Below, in pieces: positions 1 through 13,480 of a stretch of 64,000 nt of DNA; within the stretch, counting starts at the first letter, position 1, and every line of letters starts with the position of its first letter. The position numbers and the translations under genes are program-made. Under the pieces are notes generated by a model that was not told the DNA's origin, ran no database searches, and was given only the letters and a program-made list of their open reading frames with translations. Source of the stretch: a bacterium (GTDB taxonomy: Bacteria > Bdellovibrionota > UBA1018); NCBI GenBank assembly GCA_019751945.1, contig JAIEMT010000003.1, positions 200,687 through 264,686 on the forward strand, read 5' to 3'.

Positions 1-1
1 G

Positions 2-265
2 ATTTTAAACGCAGTTGCTAAGCATTTTCATCTGAAGTCGCAGGATTTCCGTTCCACCACTCGAAGTCGCAACGTCGCTCTCCCGCGCCAGATTGCGATG
101 TACCTGATTCGGAAGTATACCGGTCTTGGCTTCAAGGAGATTGGTCAGTACTTCGGGGGCAAGGACCACACGACGATTCTGCACGCTTACGTCAAAGTGG
201 AAAAAGGTCTCGACTCGGACACGTTCATTCGTGAGTCGGTCGAATCGATTCAGAATCTTCTGTAA
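2..265 (+). CDS. dnaA: Chromosomal replication initiator DnaA, C-terminal part (cut by window start)
   Basis: The reading frame is open from base 2 and ends at TAA 263-265, giving 87 residues of the DnaA C-terminus. The visible part is domain IV, the helix-turn-helix that binds 9-mer DnaA boxes. It carries the DnaA signature GGKDHTTILHA and the preceding basic stretch TRSRNVALPRQ, which contacts DNA. The ATPase domain lies outside the window. Its target sites are present in number about 2.8 kb downstream, but two porin genes lie between this gene and that origin. The identification is secure although only the last fifth of the gene is visible. Confidence 0.96.
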   Translation: MLNAVAKHFHLKSQDFRSTTRSRNVALPRQIAMYLIRKYTGLGFKEIGQYFGGKDHTTILHAYVKVEKGLDSDTFIRESVESIQNLL

Positions 266-329
266 GTCTTAACCCTGCCCTAACCAAATCCTAACGATTG
301 CTAAAAAATTTTCATTCGGAGGAATTCTT

Positions 330-1637
330 ATGAAAAGACATCTCACCTTGAAAACAGCAATCTTCGCGGCGGTTCTCTGCACAGCCCAACTCTCTCAAGC
401 GGCGGTCACCATTCTCGATAAAGACGAATGGAAATTTCAAATAGGTGGCTTCGTTCAATCGGACATGATTGTGGACAGCACCCGAACATTAAAAGAATCG
501 CCGGGCAACGAACCCATTCCGAAAGCGGGAGACACCAGTGGAAACGGCGCCAATGGTCGCACTTGGTTTTCACTTCGAAATTCGAGATTTAATTTTACGA
601 TTCTTCCTCCAGCAGTCGATGGCTGGAAAACTAAGGGCCACATGGAGTTTGACTTGATGGGATCCGTTCCATCCGGTGGTACCGAGGCGTCCTTTCTCAG
701 TAGCCCGACGATGAGAATGCGACATGCTTATATGAGCGCTGAGAAAGACGGTTGGAACATTATTGTCGGTCAAACTTGGAATCTTTTTGGCTGGGTTCCG
801 TACTACGTTCCAGCAACGGTTTCCGTCGCTCCGGTTTCAGGCATTGTCTATCAACGCACTCCGCAGCTCACTGCCATTAAAACCATGGCTCTGTCTGAAA
901 GTAACAAACTTGATGCGGGCCTTTCTATTTCGCGTCCGGCTCAACGAGACAATCAAGTTCCCAACATCGATCTTGGATTGCGATGGTCGAATAGCGGAAG
1001 AAAATCGGGTTTTGCTTCTCCGACAGGAGAACTCAAGGCCGAACCCTTCAGCGTTGCCATTTCAGGAACGGCCCGTCAGTTCGTGGTTCAGCCCGTGGGC
1101 GGAGCAGCCGGAGATCAGAGTCGTCAAATCGGTTCTGCCCTTGCAGTGAACACCATGCTCCCATTGCTCAGCGGCGATGAAAAACAGGGAAATTCGCTGA
1201 CCGTCACCGGCGAATTTTCAACCGGTAAAGGATACGGCGATCAATATCCCGGATGGACAGGTGGACTTTCCACGAAGGTTTCTGGCACCGGAACACCCAC
1301 TGCTCTGAGTTTGGATCCAGGAATTGGCGGATTGGACAGCGGGAACAGTTTCGTTCTCGTCAACTTAAAGTCTTGGAACGCCCAGATGCAATACCATCTG
1401 CCCAGCGGATCCAACACCTTCATCACCTTGGGCGCGACCCAATTGCAGTCCGACAACATCGCGTCTATTACAGGTGGAACGTACAACGAACAGAACACCT
1501 ATTTCGGAAACGTGTTTTACGATTGCACCAAGCAGATTCGAATCGGCGTAGAAGTTTCACACCATACGACGAAGTACGTCGACGGTTTAAATGGAAACAA
1601 CAATCGCGCGCAATTGACGGCTTGGTTTAGATTCTAA
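330..1637 (+). CDS. DcaP-like outer-membrane porin, paralog 1
   Basis: A 435-residue protein with a clear signal peptide (about residues 1-24, ending LSQA) and beta-strand-rich sequence ending in a C-terminal aromatic (WFRF), as expected of an outer-membrane barrel. Motifs RMRHAYM, VGQTWNLFGW and the early GGFVQSDM stretch match DcaP-type trimeric porins, which pass small anionic or organic solutes. The start is supported by a strong CGGAGGAA ribosome-binding site at 317-324. A paralog (1627-2961) is encoded convergently and the two stop codons overlap by 11 bases. The substrate cannot be read from the sequence. The porin class is fairly sure, the DcaP family likely. Confidence 0.85.
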   Translation: MKRHLTLKTAIFAAVLCTAQLSQAAVTILDKDEWKFQIGGFVQSDMIVDSTRTLKESPGNEPIPKAGDTSGNGANGRTWFSLRNSRFNFTILPPAVDGWKTKGHMEFDLMGSVPSGGTEASFLSSPTMRMRHAYMSAEKDGWNIIVGQTWNLFGWVPYYVPATVSVAPVSGIVYQRTPQLTAIKTMALSESNKLDAGLSISRPAQRDNQVPNIDLGLRWSNSGRKSGFASPTGELKAEPFSVAISGTARQFVVQPVGGAAGDQSRQIGSALAVNTMLPLLSGDEKQGNSLTVTGEFSTGKGYGDQYPGWTGGLSTKVSGTGTPTALSLDPGIGGLDSGNSFVLVNLKSWNAQMQYHLPSGSNTFITLGATQLQSDNIASITGGTYNEQNTYFGNVFYDCTKQIRIGVEVSHHTTKYVDGLNGNNNRAQLTAWFRF

Positions 1638-2961
1638 ACAGAACTGAGAATTGAAATCTTGTAGCATTGCCCCAGGATCCACTCACGAAGTGGGTCCTGT
1701 AGGCATTGTATTCGAGAGCGAATCGAAGTTTACGAGTGAAATCATAGTTGAGATTTCCAAAGTAACCCTGAACTTTGTCGTAAATATCTCCAGCTGGGGT
1801 AAGTCCGGCCACGTTATCTGAAGAAATCTGTCCGTAGCCAAAAGTCATGAATGCTCGCCACGACATCGGAAAGTGGTACTGAAGCTGAGCATTGTAAGAA
1901 AGAATTTTAATCAAACGAAATTCACCGGTAGTTCCGTCGTATCCTCCGTAACCTCCGTCCAAATTCGTCTCGCTTGCAGGAAAAGTAGCCCCTGTCGGCA
2001 TCGATGTCAGACCACCGCTGTATCCAGCAAAATTATCTCCAGCTCCGGTACCCGTTGCAAATTCTCCCGAAAGAGCCAAGGTGTTCCCGTAATTCTTTTC
2101 ACTGGAAGTAGATAGAATCGGAATCATCACATCCACTGCAAAAGCAGTTCCAGTATAACTCGTCTGTGCTTTGGTGTCGGTGGCACTAGAAGGTACTACG
2201 AATTTTCTCAATAACCCGGAAACAGCCAACATCAACGGTGCGGTTCCCATATCTCCCGCAGGACTTGAAAATCCGGCACGCATGTTTCCAAAAGAATATT
2301 TAAATCCAGCCTCAATTCCTGGAAAGAAAGCATCTCGCTGAGGTGGGCGGGTAAATGAAAGCGCTACTTGAGCTCTGTCTTTTTCTGAAGTTTCGAAAGT
2401 TTTGGAAACCATGAGCTGAGGTTCCCACGTGCAAGCCTCACCGACATTGGGCCCTTGAGAAACTTGCCATTGCACAAAATTGGGAACCCAACCAAAAACG
2501 GTCCAATGTTGGCCGGCTAGAATTTGCCAACCCTCTTTTTCTGCGACAACGTAACCCAAACGCATTCGGGCCAACGGCGTGGTGTAAACAATTTGTTGGC
2601 TGCCAGAAAGTGCTCCAAAGAAATCGAATTCAATATTCGCTCGGGTGCGCCAATAGTTTTCAGATTTGTAGAGTGGCGGAACAATATTTAATCCCAACCG
2701 ACTTCCAGCAGCTGAGAGCTGTAAGCGGCCATTGTCGCCCGCGTAGGTTCCCGGCAAGTCCACTGGCTGATTCGCCAACGAAGTCGTGAAACTTCGAACA
2801 GAGTCTGCAGCCATGTCTAATTCGATCAATCCGTAGAGCGAAACTTTCCAATGGTCTTTTTCAACGATGGAAACTTCTGAAAACGCTGGGCGAGAAAAAA
2901 CCGCGAAAAGGGAAAAAAGAAAAATGCATCTGAGAGTGTCCATCCTTAGACAGCTCGGCAT
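1627..2961 (-). CDS. DcaP-like outer-membrane porin, paralog 2
   Basis: A 444-residue relative of the 330-1637 product, sharing the order WKVSLYGLIELDM, RMRLGYV, AGQHWTVFGWVP and a C-terminal VLFRI. A signal peptide follows the basic start (hydrophobic LRCIFLFSLFAVFS). An upstream TTG at 2973 extends the frame, but GGAGG lies five bases before the ATG at 2961, so 2961 is preferred. An ATG at 2943 would also give a good signal peptide. It is transcribed away from oriC toward its partner. The pair is probably an ancestral duplication in inverted orientation. Function is presumably solute passage across the outer membrane. Confidence 0.83.
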   Translation of the reverse strand: MPSCLRMDTLRCIFLFSLFAVFSRPAFSEVSIVEKDHWKVSLYGLIELDMAADSVRSFTTSLANQPVDLPGTYAGDNGRLQLSAAGSRLGLNIVPPLYKSENYWRTRANIEFDFFGALSGSQQIVYTTPLARMRLGYVVAEKEGWQILAGQHWTVFGWVPNFVQWQVSQGPNVGEACTWEPQLMVSKTFETSEKDRAQVALSFTRPPQRDAFFPGIEAGFKYSFGNMRAGFSSPAGDMGTAPLMLAVSGLLRKFVVPSSATDTKAQTSYTGTAFAVDVMIPILSTSSEKNYGNTLALSGEFATGTGAGDNFAGYSGGLTSMPTGATFPASETNLDGGYGGYDGTTGEFRLIKILSYNAQLQYHFPMSWRAFMTFGYGQISSDNVAGLTPAGDIYDKVQGYFGNLNYDFTRKLRFALEYNAYRTHFVSGSWGNATRFQFSVLFRI

Positions 2962-3033
2962 CCATGCCTCCAAAAATTCACTACTTCCTTCAATGATCTC
3001 AGGATTAATCTTTTTTATCAGCTACTAATATTT

Positions 3034-3482
3034 TGTGGATAAGTCTGTGGATAACCCTGTGGATAAGTTTGTGGATAAAAAGTTATCCACAAGTTATCCC
3101 CACACTTATCCACAAGTTATCCACACCAATGCAGCGCATTTTTAATTTATTTTCGATGAGTTACAGAGTTATCCACTTATCCACAGGGGATGACCACTTT
3201 TCGAGTTCTCAGAAAAAATGGGATTTTCAAAAAGTTATCCACAAATCGGGTTTTGAGATCCCAGAAATCGGCAAAAAATGCACTGTTCCACCAAGTTTTT
3301 AGTCGGCTATTGAAAGTTATCCACAAGGGTGTGTGGATAACATGTGGATAACTTCCATTTCGGGGGGTTTTGAAAACTTATCCACAAACACCCCCCACTT
3401 ATCCACACCACTTATCCACAGAGTTCAAAGTCTAAAAAAGTTTTAATATTGAACGCTTAAGTGAGTTATCCACTTATCCACA
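3034..3482. promoter_or_regulatory. oriC: oriC: array of 16 perfect DnaA boxes plus 3 near-matches
   Basis: The 620-base gene-free stretch 2974-3594 holds sixteen exact TTATCCACA 9-mers. Reverse orientation boxes start at 3034, 3046, 3058, 3070, 3332 and 3343. Forward boxes start at 3083, 3106, 3117, 3177, 3235, 3317, 3378, 3399, 3412 and 3474. Single-mismatch copies begin at 3094 (TTATCCCCA), 3169 and 3466 (TTATCCACT). The first four reverse boxes repeat exactly every 12 bases and face four forward-oriented boxes spaced 11, 12 and 11 bases, a mirror-like block. Boxes 3169/3177 and 3466/3474 overlap by one base. DnaA bound here would open the adjacent unwinding element at 3483-3520. The start codon of dnaN lies 112 bases after the last box. 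Confidence 0.95.
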
Positions 3483-3520
3483 GGCCCTACTACTACTACT
3501 AATAAAATATATATATTCTT
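3483..3520 (+). promoter_or_regulatory. DnaA-trio and AT-rich DNA unwinding element
   Basis: Immediately after the last DnaA box comes a short GC stretch (GGCCC, 3483-3487), then four TAC repeats and TA (3488-3501; 5'-TAG repeats on the other strand), then AATAAAATATATATATT (3501-3517). This order, double DnaA box, GC spacer, trinucleotide repeat, AT-rich tract, is that of the basal unwinding system defined in Bacillus subtilis, where DnaA spreads from the boxes onto a single-stranded trio. Orientation and spacing fit, so this is the predicted melting site. Confidence 0.88.
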
Positions 3521-3594
3521 TGCTTTCTGAGACTCGCTTGATAAAGCTGCAAAACAGGGTGGTAGGGGTCCAATCAGTAAGGGGAATGTGATCC

Positions 3595-4701
3595 ATGAAA
3601 TTTTCAGTTCATAGAGATCCGCTGTTAGAAGCGGTTCAAAAAACACAGTCTGTAGTTGAGAAAAAGAACACGTTTCAAATTCTTGCTAACGTACTTTGCA
3701 CCGTTAAAAACAATGAGCTCTCTTTAAGTGCAACCGATTTAGAAGTCGGAATCAAAATCGGAATGCCCGTAGAAGTTCAGCAAGAAGGAAGAATCACCCT
3801 CTCAGCAAAACATTTCTTAGATATCGTTAAGGAACTTCCAGATAAGAAACTCGAAGTTTCTAGAAAAGATAATAATTGGGTTGAGATCATCTGTGGAAAA
3901 TCCAAATTCAATATTGTCAGCTTAGCAGCTGAGGAATACCCCGCTCTACCCACGTTTGAAGACAAAACTTATTTTGAAGCAGGAACAGATTCTTTAGTCG
4001 AGATGATCGATAAGACCAGCTTTGCTGTTTCAACAGATGCCACTCGTTATCACTTGAATGGTGTTTATTTCGAAAACCTCGAAAAAAACGTAATGAGAAT
4101 GACAGCCACCGATGGTCATCGTCTTTCTTTCATTGATAAAGAAGTCTTCATGAAAATGCCGGAGTTAAAACGCGGCATGATCATTCCTAAAAAAGGTTTA
4201 GGCGAATTGAGAAAGCTTCTGGAAGGTGCCAGTGCATCTATTGAGATGGCATTTGAAAGAGGATACGTTTTCGCAAAGAGTGGTGGCACTCACCTCTTCA
4301 TTCGTTTGATTGAAGGGGAATATCCGGATTATCGTCAGGTGATTCCAAACTCAGCAGATAAGCTTGCTAAACTGAATCGTGAAACATTCTTTTCGGCTTT
4401 GAGACGTGTGAGTCTTTTGGCTCATGAAAAAAGCCGAGGTGTGAAATTCTCTTTAGCGGACGGGTTGATGACCATTTCTTCCAGCAATCCAGATATGGGA
4501 GAAGCTCGTGAAGAAGTGGATATCGATTACAAAGGCGAAGCTGTAGAAATCGGATTCAACGCGAAGTATCTCCTGGATTGTCTCGCGGTCATGAACGGAG
4601 AGGTTTTAGAATTCCGATTCAAAGACAGATTGAGCCCTGGAATCCTCAGAAGCGAGAATCAGCAGAATCACACCTATGTGATCATGCCAATGCGCATCTA
4701 G
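3595..4701 (+). CDS. dnaN: DNA polymerase III beta sliding clamp
   Basis: A 368-residue protein of normal length for the beta clamp, which forms a ring dimer tethering DNA polymerase III to DNA. Seen here are the family N-terminus (MKFSVHRDPLLEAV), the central LNGVYFE and TATDGHRLS motifs, EGEYPDYRQVIP and the conserved terminus YVIMPMRI. Three repeated clamp domains of about 120 residues are implied by length. A purine-rich AAGGGG sits upstream of the ATG. recF follows after nine bases, so the two are co-transcribed, the usual arrangement near bacterial origins. Confidence 0.97.
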   Translation: MKFSVHRDPLLEAVQKTQSVVEKKNTFQILANVLCTVKNNELSLSATDLEVGIKIGMPVEVQQEGRITLSAKHFLDIVKELPDKKLEVSRKDNNWVEIICGKSKFNIVSLAAEEYPALPTFEDKTYFEAGTDSLVEMIDKTSFAVSTDATRYHLNGVYFENLEKNVMRMTATDGHRLSFIDKEVFMKMPELKRGMIIPKKGLGELRKLLEGASASIEMAFERGYVFAKSGGTHLFIRLIEGEYPDYRQVIPNSADKLAKLNRETFFSALRRVSLLAHEKSRGVKFSLADGLMTISSSNPDMGEAREEVDIDYKGEAVEIGFNAKYLLDCLAVMNGEVLEFRFKDRLSPGILRSENQQNHTYVIMPMRI

Positions 4702-4710
4702 AATTACCCC

Positions 4711-9357
<4,647 letters not shown>

Positions 9358-9374
9358 ACGTTGAGGAATAGTTG

Positions 9375-11912
9375 ATGAGCGAGCCAATTGCACAAGATAA
9401 GAATATTATAAACGTCAACATTGAAGACGAGATGAGAGGGGCCTACCTCGACTACGCGATGAGCGTGATCGTGGGTCGAGCGCTTCCAGATGTTCGTGAC
9501 GGTTTGAAGCCCGTTCATCGTCGCGTTCTGTATGCCATGCACGACTTGGGCAATACTCATAACAAGGCTTACAAGAAATCCGCCCGTGTCGTCGGAGACG
9601 TCATCGGTAAATACCATCCTCACGGGGATGTTCCGGTTTATGAAACCATCGTTCGCTTGGCTCAGGATTTTTCTCTTCGTTATCCATTGGTAGATGGACA
9701 GGGAAACTTTGGTTCCATCGACGGCGATTCGGCAGCAGCCATGCGTTACACCGAAATTCGCATGGAAAAAATTACGGATGAAATTCTGGCGGACATTGAA
9801 AAAGAAACCGTCGATTTCGGTCCCAACTATGACGACAGTTTAACGGAGCCTTTGGTTCTACCGTCGAAGTTCCCCAATCTTTTGGTGAACGGTTCTTCTG
9901 GTATCGCTGTGGGTATGGCGACGAATATTCCGCCTCACAATTTGACTGAAGTGATCGATGCAACTTTAGCTTTGATTGACCAGCCCAGCTTAGACACCGA
10001 AGCCATGTTGCAGTTTGTGAAGGGACCCGATTTCCCGACGGCTGCTTTTATTTTCGGCGGGAGTGAGCTGAAACAAGCCTATCGAACAGGTCGTGGAGTC
10101 ATCACTCTTCGAGCTAAAACAGAAATTGAAACTTGGAAGGGCGATCGAGAGCGAATCATCGTGACCGAACTCCCCTATCAGGTGAATAAAGCGCGAGTGA
10201 TTGAAAAGATTGCGGACTTGGTTCGTGACAAGAAGGTCGAAGGAATTTCCGACCTTCGGGATGAATCGGACCGTACCGGAATGAGAATCGTTATCGAGAT
10301 GAAGAAGGGTGAAAACTCTAACGTTATCTTGAATCGGTTGTTCAAACTCACCCAGCTGCAAGAAAACTTCGGGATCAACTTGCTGGCCATTCATCATGGC
10401 CAACCGAAGCTCTTTAACTTGCGCGATATGATTTGGGCGTTTGTCGACCATCGTAAAGACGTTGTTATTCGACGCACGATTTTTGAACTCAAGAAGGCAG
10501 AAGCTCGCGCGCACATCTTGGAAGGTTTGAAAAAAGCTGTCGAAAATATCGACGAAGTCATTGCGCTCATTAAGGCCGCTAAGGGTCCGGATGAAGCGAA
10601 GCAAGGCTTGATGGCGAAATACAAATTCTCCGAAATCCAAGCTCAAGCGATCTTGGATATGCGTCTGCAACGCCTTACGGGCCTTGAGCGCGAAAAGATC
10701 ATGGACGAGTACAAACAAGTTCTCGCCTTGATTGAAGAACTGAAAAAGATTCTTAGTAGCGAAGCTCTGGTGATGGATGTGATTCGAAAAGAGCTCACCG
10801 AGATTAAAGCCAACTATGGCGACAAACGACGTACTCAAATTGTCGTCGGTGAAAACTCTGACTTCGAAGTGGAAGATTTAATTTCCGATGAAGAAACCTT
10901 AGTTTCGATTACCCACACGGGCTACATCAAACGTACGAATCCGAGCCAGTTCCGCGCACAGCATCGCGGCGGCCGCGGTGTGCGCGCAGTAACCACGGGT
11001 GATGAAGATTTTGTCACCTCGATCTTTAAAACCAATACGCTGAGCTACTTGCTCTGTTTTACAGATAAAGGCCGTCTCTATTGGTTGAAGGTGTACAAGA
11101 TTCCGGAAGCTACCCGCGCTGCCAAGGGTAAAGCTATTGTGAACTTGATTTCACTTTCTCCGGGTGAAAAAATTAAAGCGATCTTGCCGGTGAAGGAATT
11201 TACTGATGACGAGTACATCTTAATGGTAACTCGTGAAGGCGTTGTTAAAAAGACCGCTCTCAGTGAATTCAAGAACGTCAGAGCTGCAGGAATTTTGGCA
11301 ATTACCTTTGATGATGGCGACGAACTCGTGGCTGCAAAACTGACCAAGGTTCAAAGTCACGTCTTCTTATGTTCGAAGGACGGGATGTCCATTCGTTTCA
11401 ACGAAGAAGATGTTCGCTTGGTCGGCCGTACTGCAAAAGGTGTCTGTGGCATGACCTTAGATCCGGGTGACCGAGTTGTTGCGATGGAAGTTTTGGCGGC
11501 CAACATGGCTGCGGGGGCTGAAATTCTTTCTATCACTGAAAGCGGTTATGGAAAGCGTACGCCTGTGGAAGAGTATCGAATTCAGAGCCGTGCGGGCAAA
11601 GGCATCATTACAATGAAGACCACCGATAAGAACGGTGCAGTCATGGGCTCGCGACAAGTGTTTCCGAAAGATGACCTCATGCTGGTTTCCAATAAGGGCC
11701 AGATGATTCGCATTAAAGTGGGCGAGATCTCTGAACAAGGTCGGAACACTCAAGGTGTACGATTGATGTCGATGTCTCCAGGCGAGAAGGTTGTATCGGT
11801 CGAGTACTTGGCAGAGAATCAGGAAGATCAGCCAGAAAACGGCCATGGAACCAATGGAAGTGGACACTCACATTCAGGCACTCCGACAGGCGGGACAGAT
11901 ACTACGCAGTAA
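9375..11912 (+). CDS. gyrA: DNA gyrase subunit A
   Basis: 845 residues. The cleavage-rejoining Tyr125 lies in [10 protein letters not shown]. The N-terminal [16 protein letters not shown] and the beta-pinwheel C-terminal domain with repeated G-K/R-G motifs ([28 protein letters not shown]) identify gyrase rather than topoisomerase IV. TTG 9372 directly precedes ATG 9375, and GAGG at 9363-9366 suits the ATG. The quinolone-determining loop reads [10 protein letters not shown], where Escherichia coli has HPHGDSAVYD. The C-terminus ends in a Gly/His/Thr-rich, probably disordered tail of about 30 residues. The next gene probably starts within this 3' end. Confidence 0.97.
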   Translation: MSEPIAQDKNIINVNIEDEMRGAYLDYAMSVIVGRALPDVRDGLKPVHRRVLYAMHDLGNTHNKAYKKSARVVGDVIGKYHPHGDVPVYETIVRLAQDFSLRYPLVDGQGNFGSIDGDSAAAMRYTEIRMEKITDEILADIEKETVDFGPNYDDSLTEPLVLPSKFPNLLVNGSSGIAVGMATNIPPHNLTEVIDATLALIDQPSLDTEAMLQFVKGPDFPTAAFIFGGSELKQAYRTGRGVITLRAKTEIETWKGDRERIIVTELPYQVNKARVIEKIADLVRDKKVEGISDLRDESDRTGMRIVIEMKKGENSNVILNRLFKLTQLQENFGINLLAIHHGQPKLFNLRDMIWAFVDHRKDVVIRRTIFELKKAEARAHILEGLKKAVENIDEVIALIKAAKGPDEAKQGLMAKYKFSEIQAQAILDMRLQRLTGLEREKIMDEYKQVLALIEELKKILSSEALVMDVIRKELTEIKANYGDKRRTQIVVGENSDFEVEDLISDEETLVSITHTGYIKRTNPSQFRAQHRGGRGVRAVTTGDEDFVTSIFKTNTLSYLLCFTDKGRLYWLKVYKIPEATRAAKGKAIVNLISLSPGEKIKAILPVKEFTDDEYILMVTREGVVKKTALSEFKNVRAAGILAITFDDGDELVAAKLTKVQSHVFLCSKDGMSIRFNEEDVRLVGRTAKGVCGMTLDPGDRVVAMEVLAANMAAGAEILSITESGYGKRTPVEEYRIQSRAGKGIITMKTTDKNGAVMGSRQVFPKDDLMLVSNKGQMIRIKVGEISEQGRNTQGVRLMSMSPGEKVVSVEYLAENQEDQPENGHGTNGSGHSHSGTPTGGTDTTQ

Positions 11913-12744
11913 GGGAGTTCAGATCGGCCTTTTGACCGTTCTGTTGAGCTGGGGAGGGCCGGCTTGTACGGTCGACTCGAGCAAAAACCGCTACCTCCTT
12001 GCTGAACGTCTCTGGTCGGATGGAAAGTACGCCGCTGCTGTCAGTGAATTCGACAAGGTGGCCGCGCGAGATCCTCAAAGCAAACTCGGTCGGCAAGCAA
12101 TGTTCCGATCCGCCATGACCGAGAGCCTCTACCTTTCCAACTACAGTGAAGCGATTCGTAAGTTTCGGAATTATATTGAGGTCACCGGAAATACTCCGCT
12201 GGCGTGGGAATCTTATAAGCAGATTGGTGAGATTCTTTTTTCAAAGACCGAACAGTATGATCGGGCGATTCAGCATTATCGGAACCTGCTTGCGATTAAA
12301 CCCAAGGCGGAAGAGGCACCAGAGTTTCTATTTCGAATTGGACGGAGCCATTTCTTTTTGAGGCAGTTCGACAAGTCCATTTCCGTCTACCGCGAGATTA
12401 CGAGTAAGTATTCGAAGTCTCCTTGGGCCGAACGGGCCCTGTTTGAGACAGCTGTTAGTTTTTATACTCAGGGCGGACAACATAACCCCGGTAACCCGAA
12501 GTCGGGTACCAGCGAGGGGTATCAAGAAGCCATCGATGGCTATGAACGGTTTTTAAAGAAGTTCCCTAAGAGCGATTTGGCTGTAGAAGCCCGATTCGGG
12601 ATAGCTGCCTGTTTGGAAGAGCTCGACCAATTGGAGGCCGCTTACCATACCTTCGAAGCCCTTAAGACTTCCTATCCATCTCCCAGTGTGATCGAAATTC
12701 GCTTAGCTCGAATCCGCGAACGGCGGCAGCAGAAGAGCCACTGA
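11845..12744 (+). CDS. TPR-repeat exported protein, BamD/YbgF-like
   Basis: The body is a run of tetratricopeptide repeats, for example [33 protein letters not shown] and [16 protein letters not shown], a fold used for assembly and scaffolding in the envelope. A hydrophobic stretch followed by Cys ([14 protein letters not shown]) suggests a signal peptide and possibly a lipoprotein, although the lipobox is not canonical. The start is uncertain. ATG 11845 and 11854 lie inside gyrA without a good ribosome-binding site. A good AAGGGAG at 11911-11917 points to about 11923, where only ATC is in frame. A role like BamD in outer-membrane protein assembly is possible but unproven. Confidence 0.7.
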   Translation: MEPMEVDTHIQALRQAGQILRSKGVQIGLLTVLLSWGGPACTVDSSKNRYLLAERLWSDGKYAAAVSEFDKVAARDPQSKLGRQAMFRSAMTESLYLSNYSEAIRKFRNYIEVTGNTPLAWESYKQIGEILFSKTEQYDRAIQHYRNLLAIKPKAEEAPEFLFRIGRSHFFLRQFDKSISVYREITSKYSKSPWAERALFETAVSFYTQGGQHNPGNPKSGTSEGYQEAIDGYERFLKKFPKSDLAVEARFGIAACLEELDQLEAAYHTFEALKTSYPSPSVIEIRLARIRERRQQKSH

Positions 12745-12793
12745 CGCGGCTGGTTGAAAAATCCCTAAAGTAGTGAAAATTCATCGGAAATGA

Positions 12794-12821
12794 TTGACCC
12801 TCGCCCCTTGCCCATGCTAAT
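12794..12821 (+). promoter_or_regulatory. Possible sigma-70-type promoter for the atp genes
   Basis: TTGACC (12794-12799) and GCTAAT (12816-12821) are separated by 16 bases in the 92-base gap before the AtpZ-like gene. Transcription would start only about 8-10 bases before ATG 12837, and no clear ribosome-binding site precedes that ATG, so a leaderless or very short-leader message is possible. This is a motif match only. Confidence 0.3.
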
Positions 12822-12836
12822 CGGCAGAAAACTTTT

Positions 12837-13082
12837 ATGGCAGAATCTCAGCCCACCTGGGTCCGGAAGTTTGGTCTATTTGGCGTGGTGGTTGTGGATT
12901 TGCTGGGCTACTCGGTAGCTGGTTTTGGTTTAGGTTATTTGGCTTGGCAGAAATTGGGGTGGCCGTGGTGGATTTTGCTGATCACCTGCCCCGCTGGTTT
13001 GATTCTCGCATTTTGGAAAATCTACCAGCTCTATCAATCCGACCTCGCCCAAGATTTAAAAGAAGAAAAAGAAGAGAAATGA
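12837..13082 (+). CDS. AtpZ/AtpI-like ATP synthase accessory membrane protein
   Basis: 81 residues with two membrane helices (about 11-36 and 42-64) and a charged C-terminal tail ending KEEKEEK. The glycine-rich first hairpin (GYSVAGFGLGYLAW) and the position at the head of the F0 genes fit the AtpZ family. These proteins assist assembly of, or ion transport by, F-type ATP synthase and form a pair with AtpI. The stop overlaps the start of the next gene by four bases. Short hydrophobic proteins diverge quickly, so the family is assigned mainly by layout and position. Confidence 0.65.
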   Translation: MAESQPTWVRKFGLFGVVVVDLLGYSVAGFGLGYLAWQKLGWPWWILLITCPAGLILAFWKIYQLYQSDLAQDLKEEKEEK

Positions 13083-13480
13083 AAAAAAGCGACTTCACCC
13101 TGATCATGTGGATAGGACTAGCTTGGTTGATAGTATCAGCTGGCGCTATCGCGTATTGGGAAAACCTCCAGTCTGCTCCAGTTCTGAGAGTGTTCCTTTT
13201 CTGGAGTCTTTGCATGGCGAATCTCTTCGCACTTTCACAAGCGGGCCGTGCTTTCTTGGGCCTTGCTGGCAATTCAGACGTTGAAAAAAAATCAGCCCAT
13301 GTTTTAGGAATTTTTGGTTGGGGCTCTTTGAAGCTCCTGCTTCTTGCTGCAATCGCTTCAGTTCTCTGGGCGACGCGCCAGTCGTACACTTTGGCGACCA
13401 TTGCCGGAATCAGCACCTTGCTTGTCGTTCCGGTTGCAGGTGGAATCGCATTAAACATGAAGGAAATGAAAAATGCATGA
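13079..13480 (+). CDS. AtpI-like four-helix membrane protein
   Basis: 133 residues with four predicted membrane helices (about 8-27, 37-58, 78-97 and 102-124). It starts at the ATGA overlap with the AtpZ-like gene and overlaps atpB by eight bases, so it is part of the same message. AtpI proteins have this size and topology and act as chaperones for c-ring assembly. No AtpI sequence motif is clear, so the call depends on context. In-frame extension upstream to 12944 is possible, but it would sit entirely inside the preceding gene. Confidence 0.6.
   Translation: MKKSDFTLIMWIGLAWLIVSAGAIAYWENLQSAPVLRVFLFWSLCMANLFALSQAGRAFLGLAGNSDVEKKSAHVLGIFGWGSLKLLLLAAIASVLWATRQSYTLATIAGISTLLVVPVAGGIALNMKEMKNA

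Noticed and set aside
3033..3302. An 89-residue open frame over the DnaA boxes
   Set aside because: Its repetitive sequence comes only from the repeated 9-mers; there is no family resemblance and the region is the origin.
3034..3482. CRISPR-like array of short repeats
   Set aside because: Repeat unit is the 9-base DnaA box in both orientations with irregular short gaps; no spacers of constant length and no cas genes.
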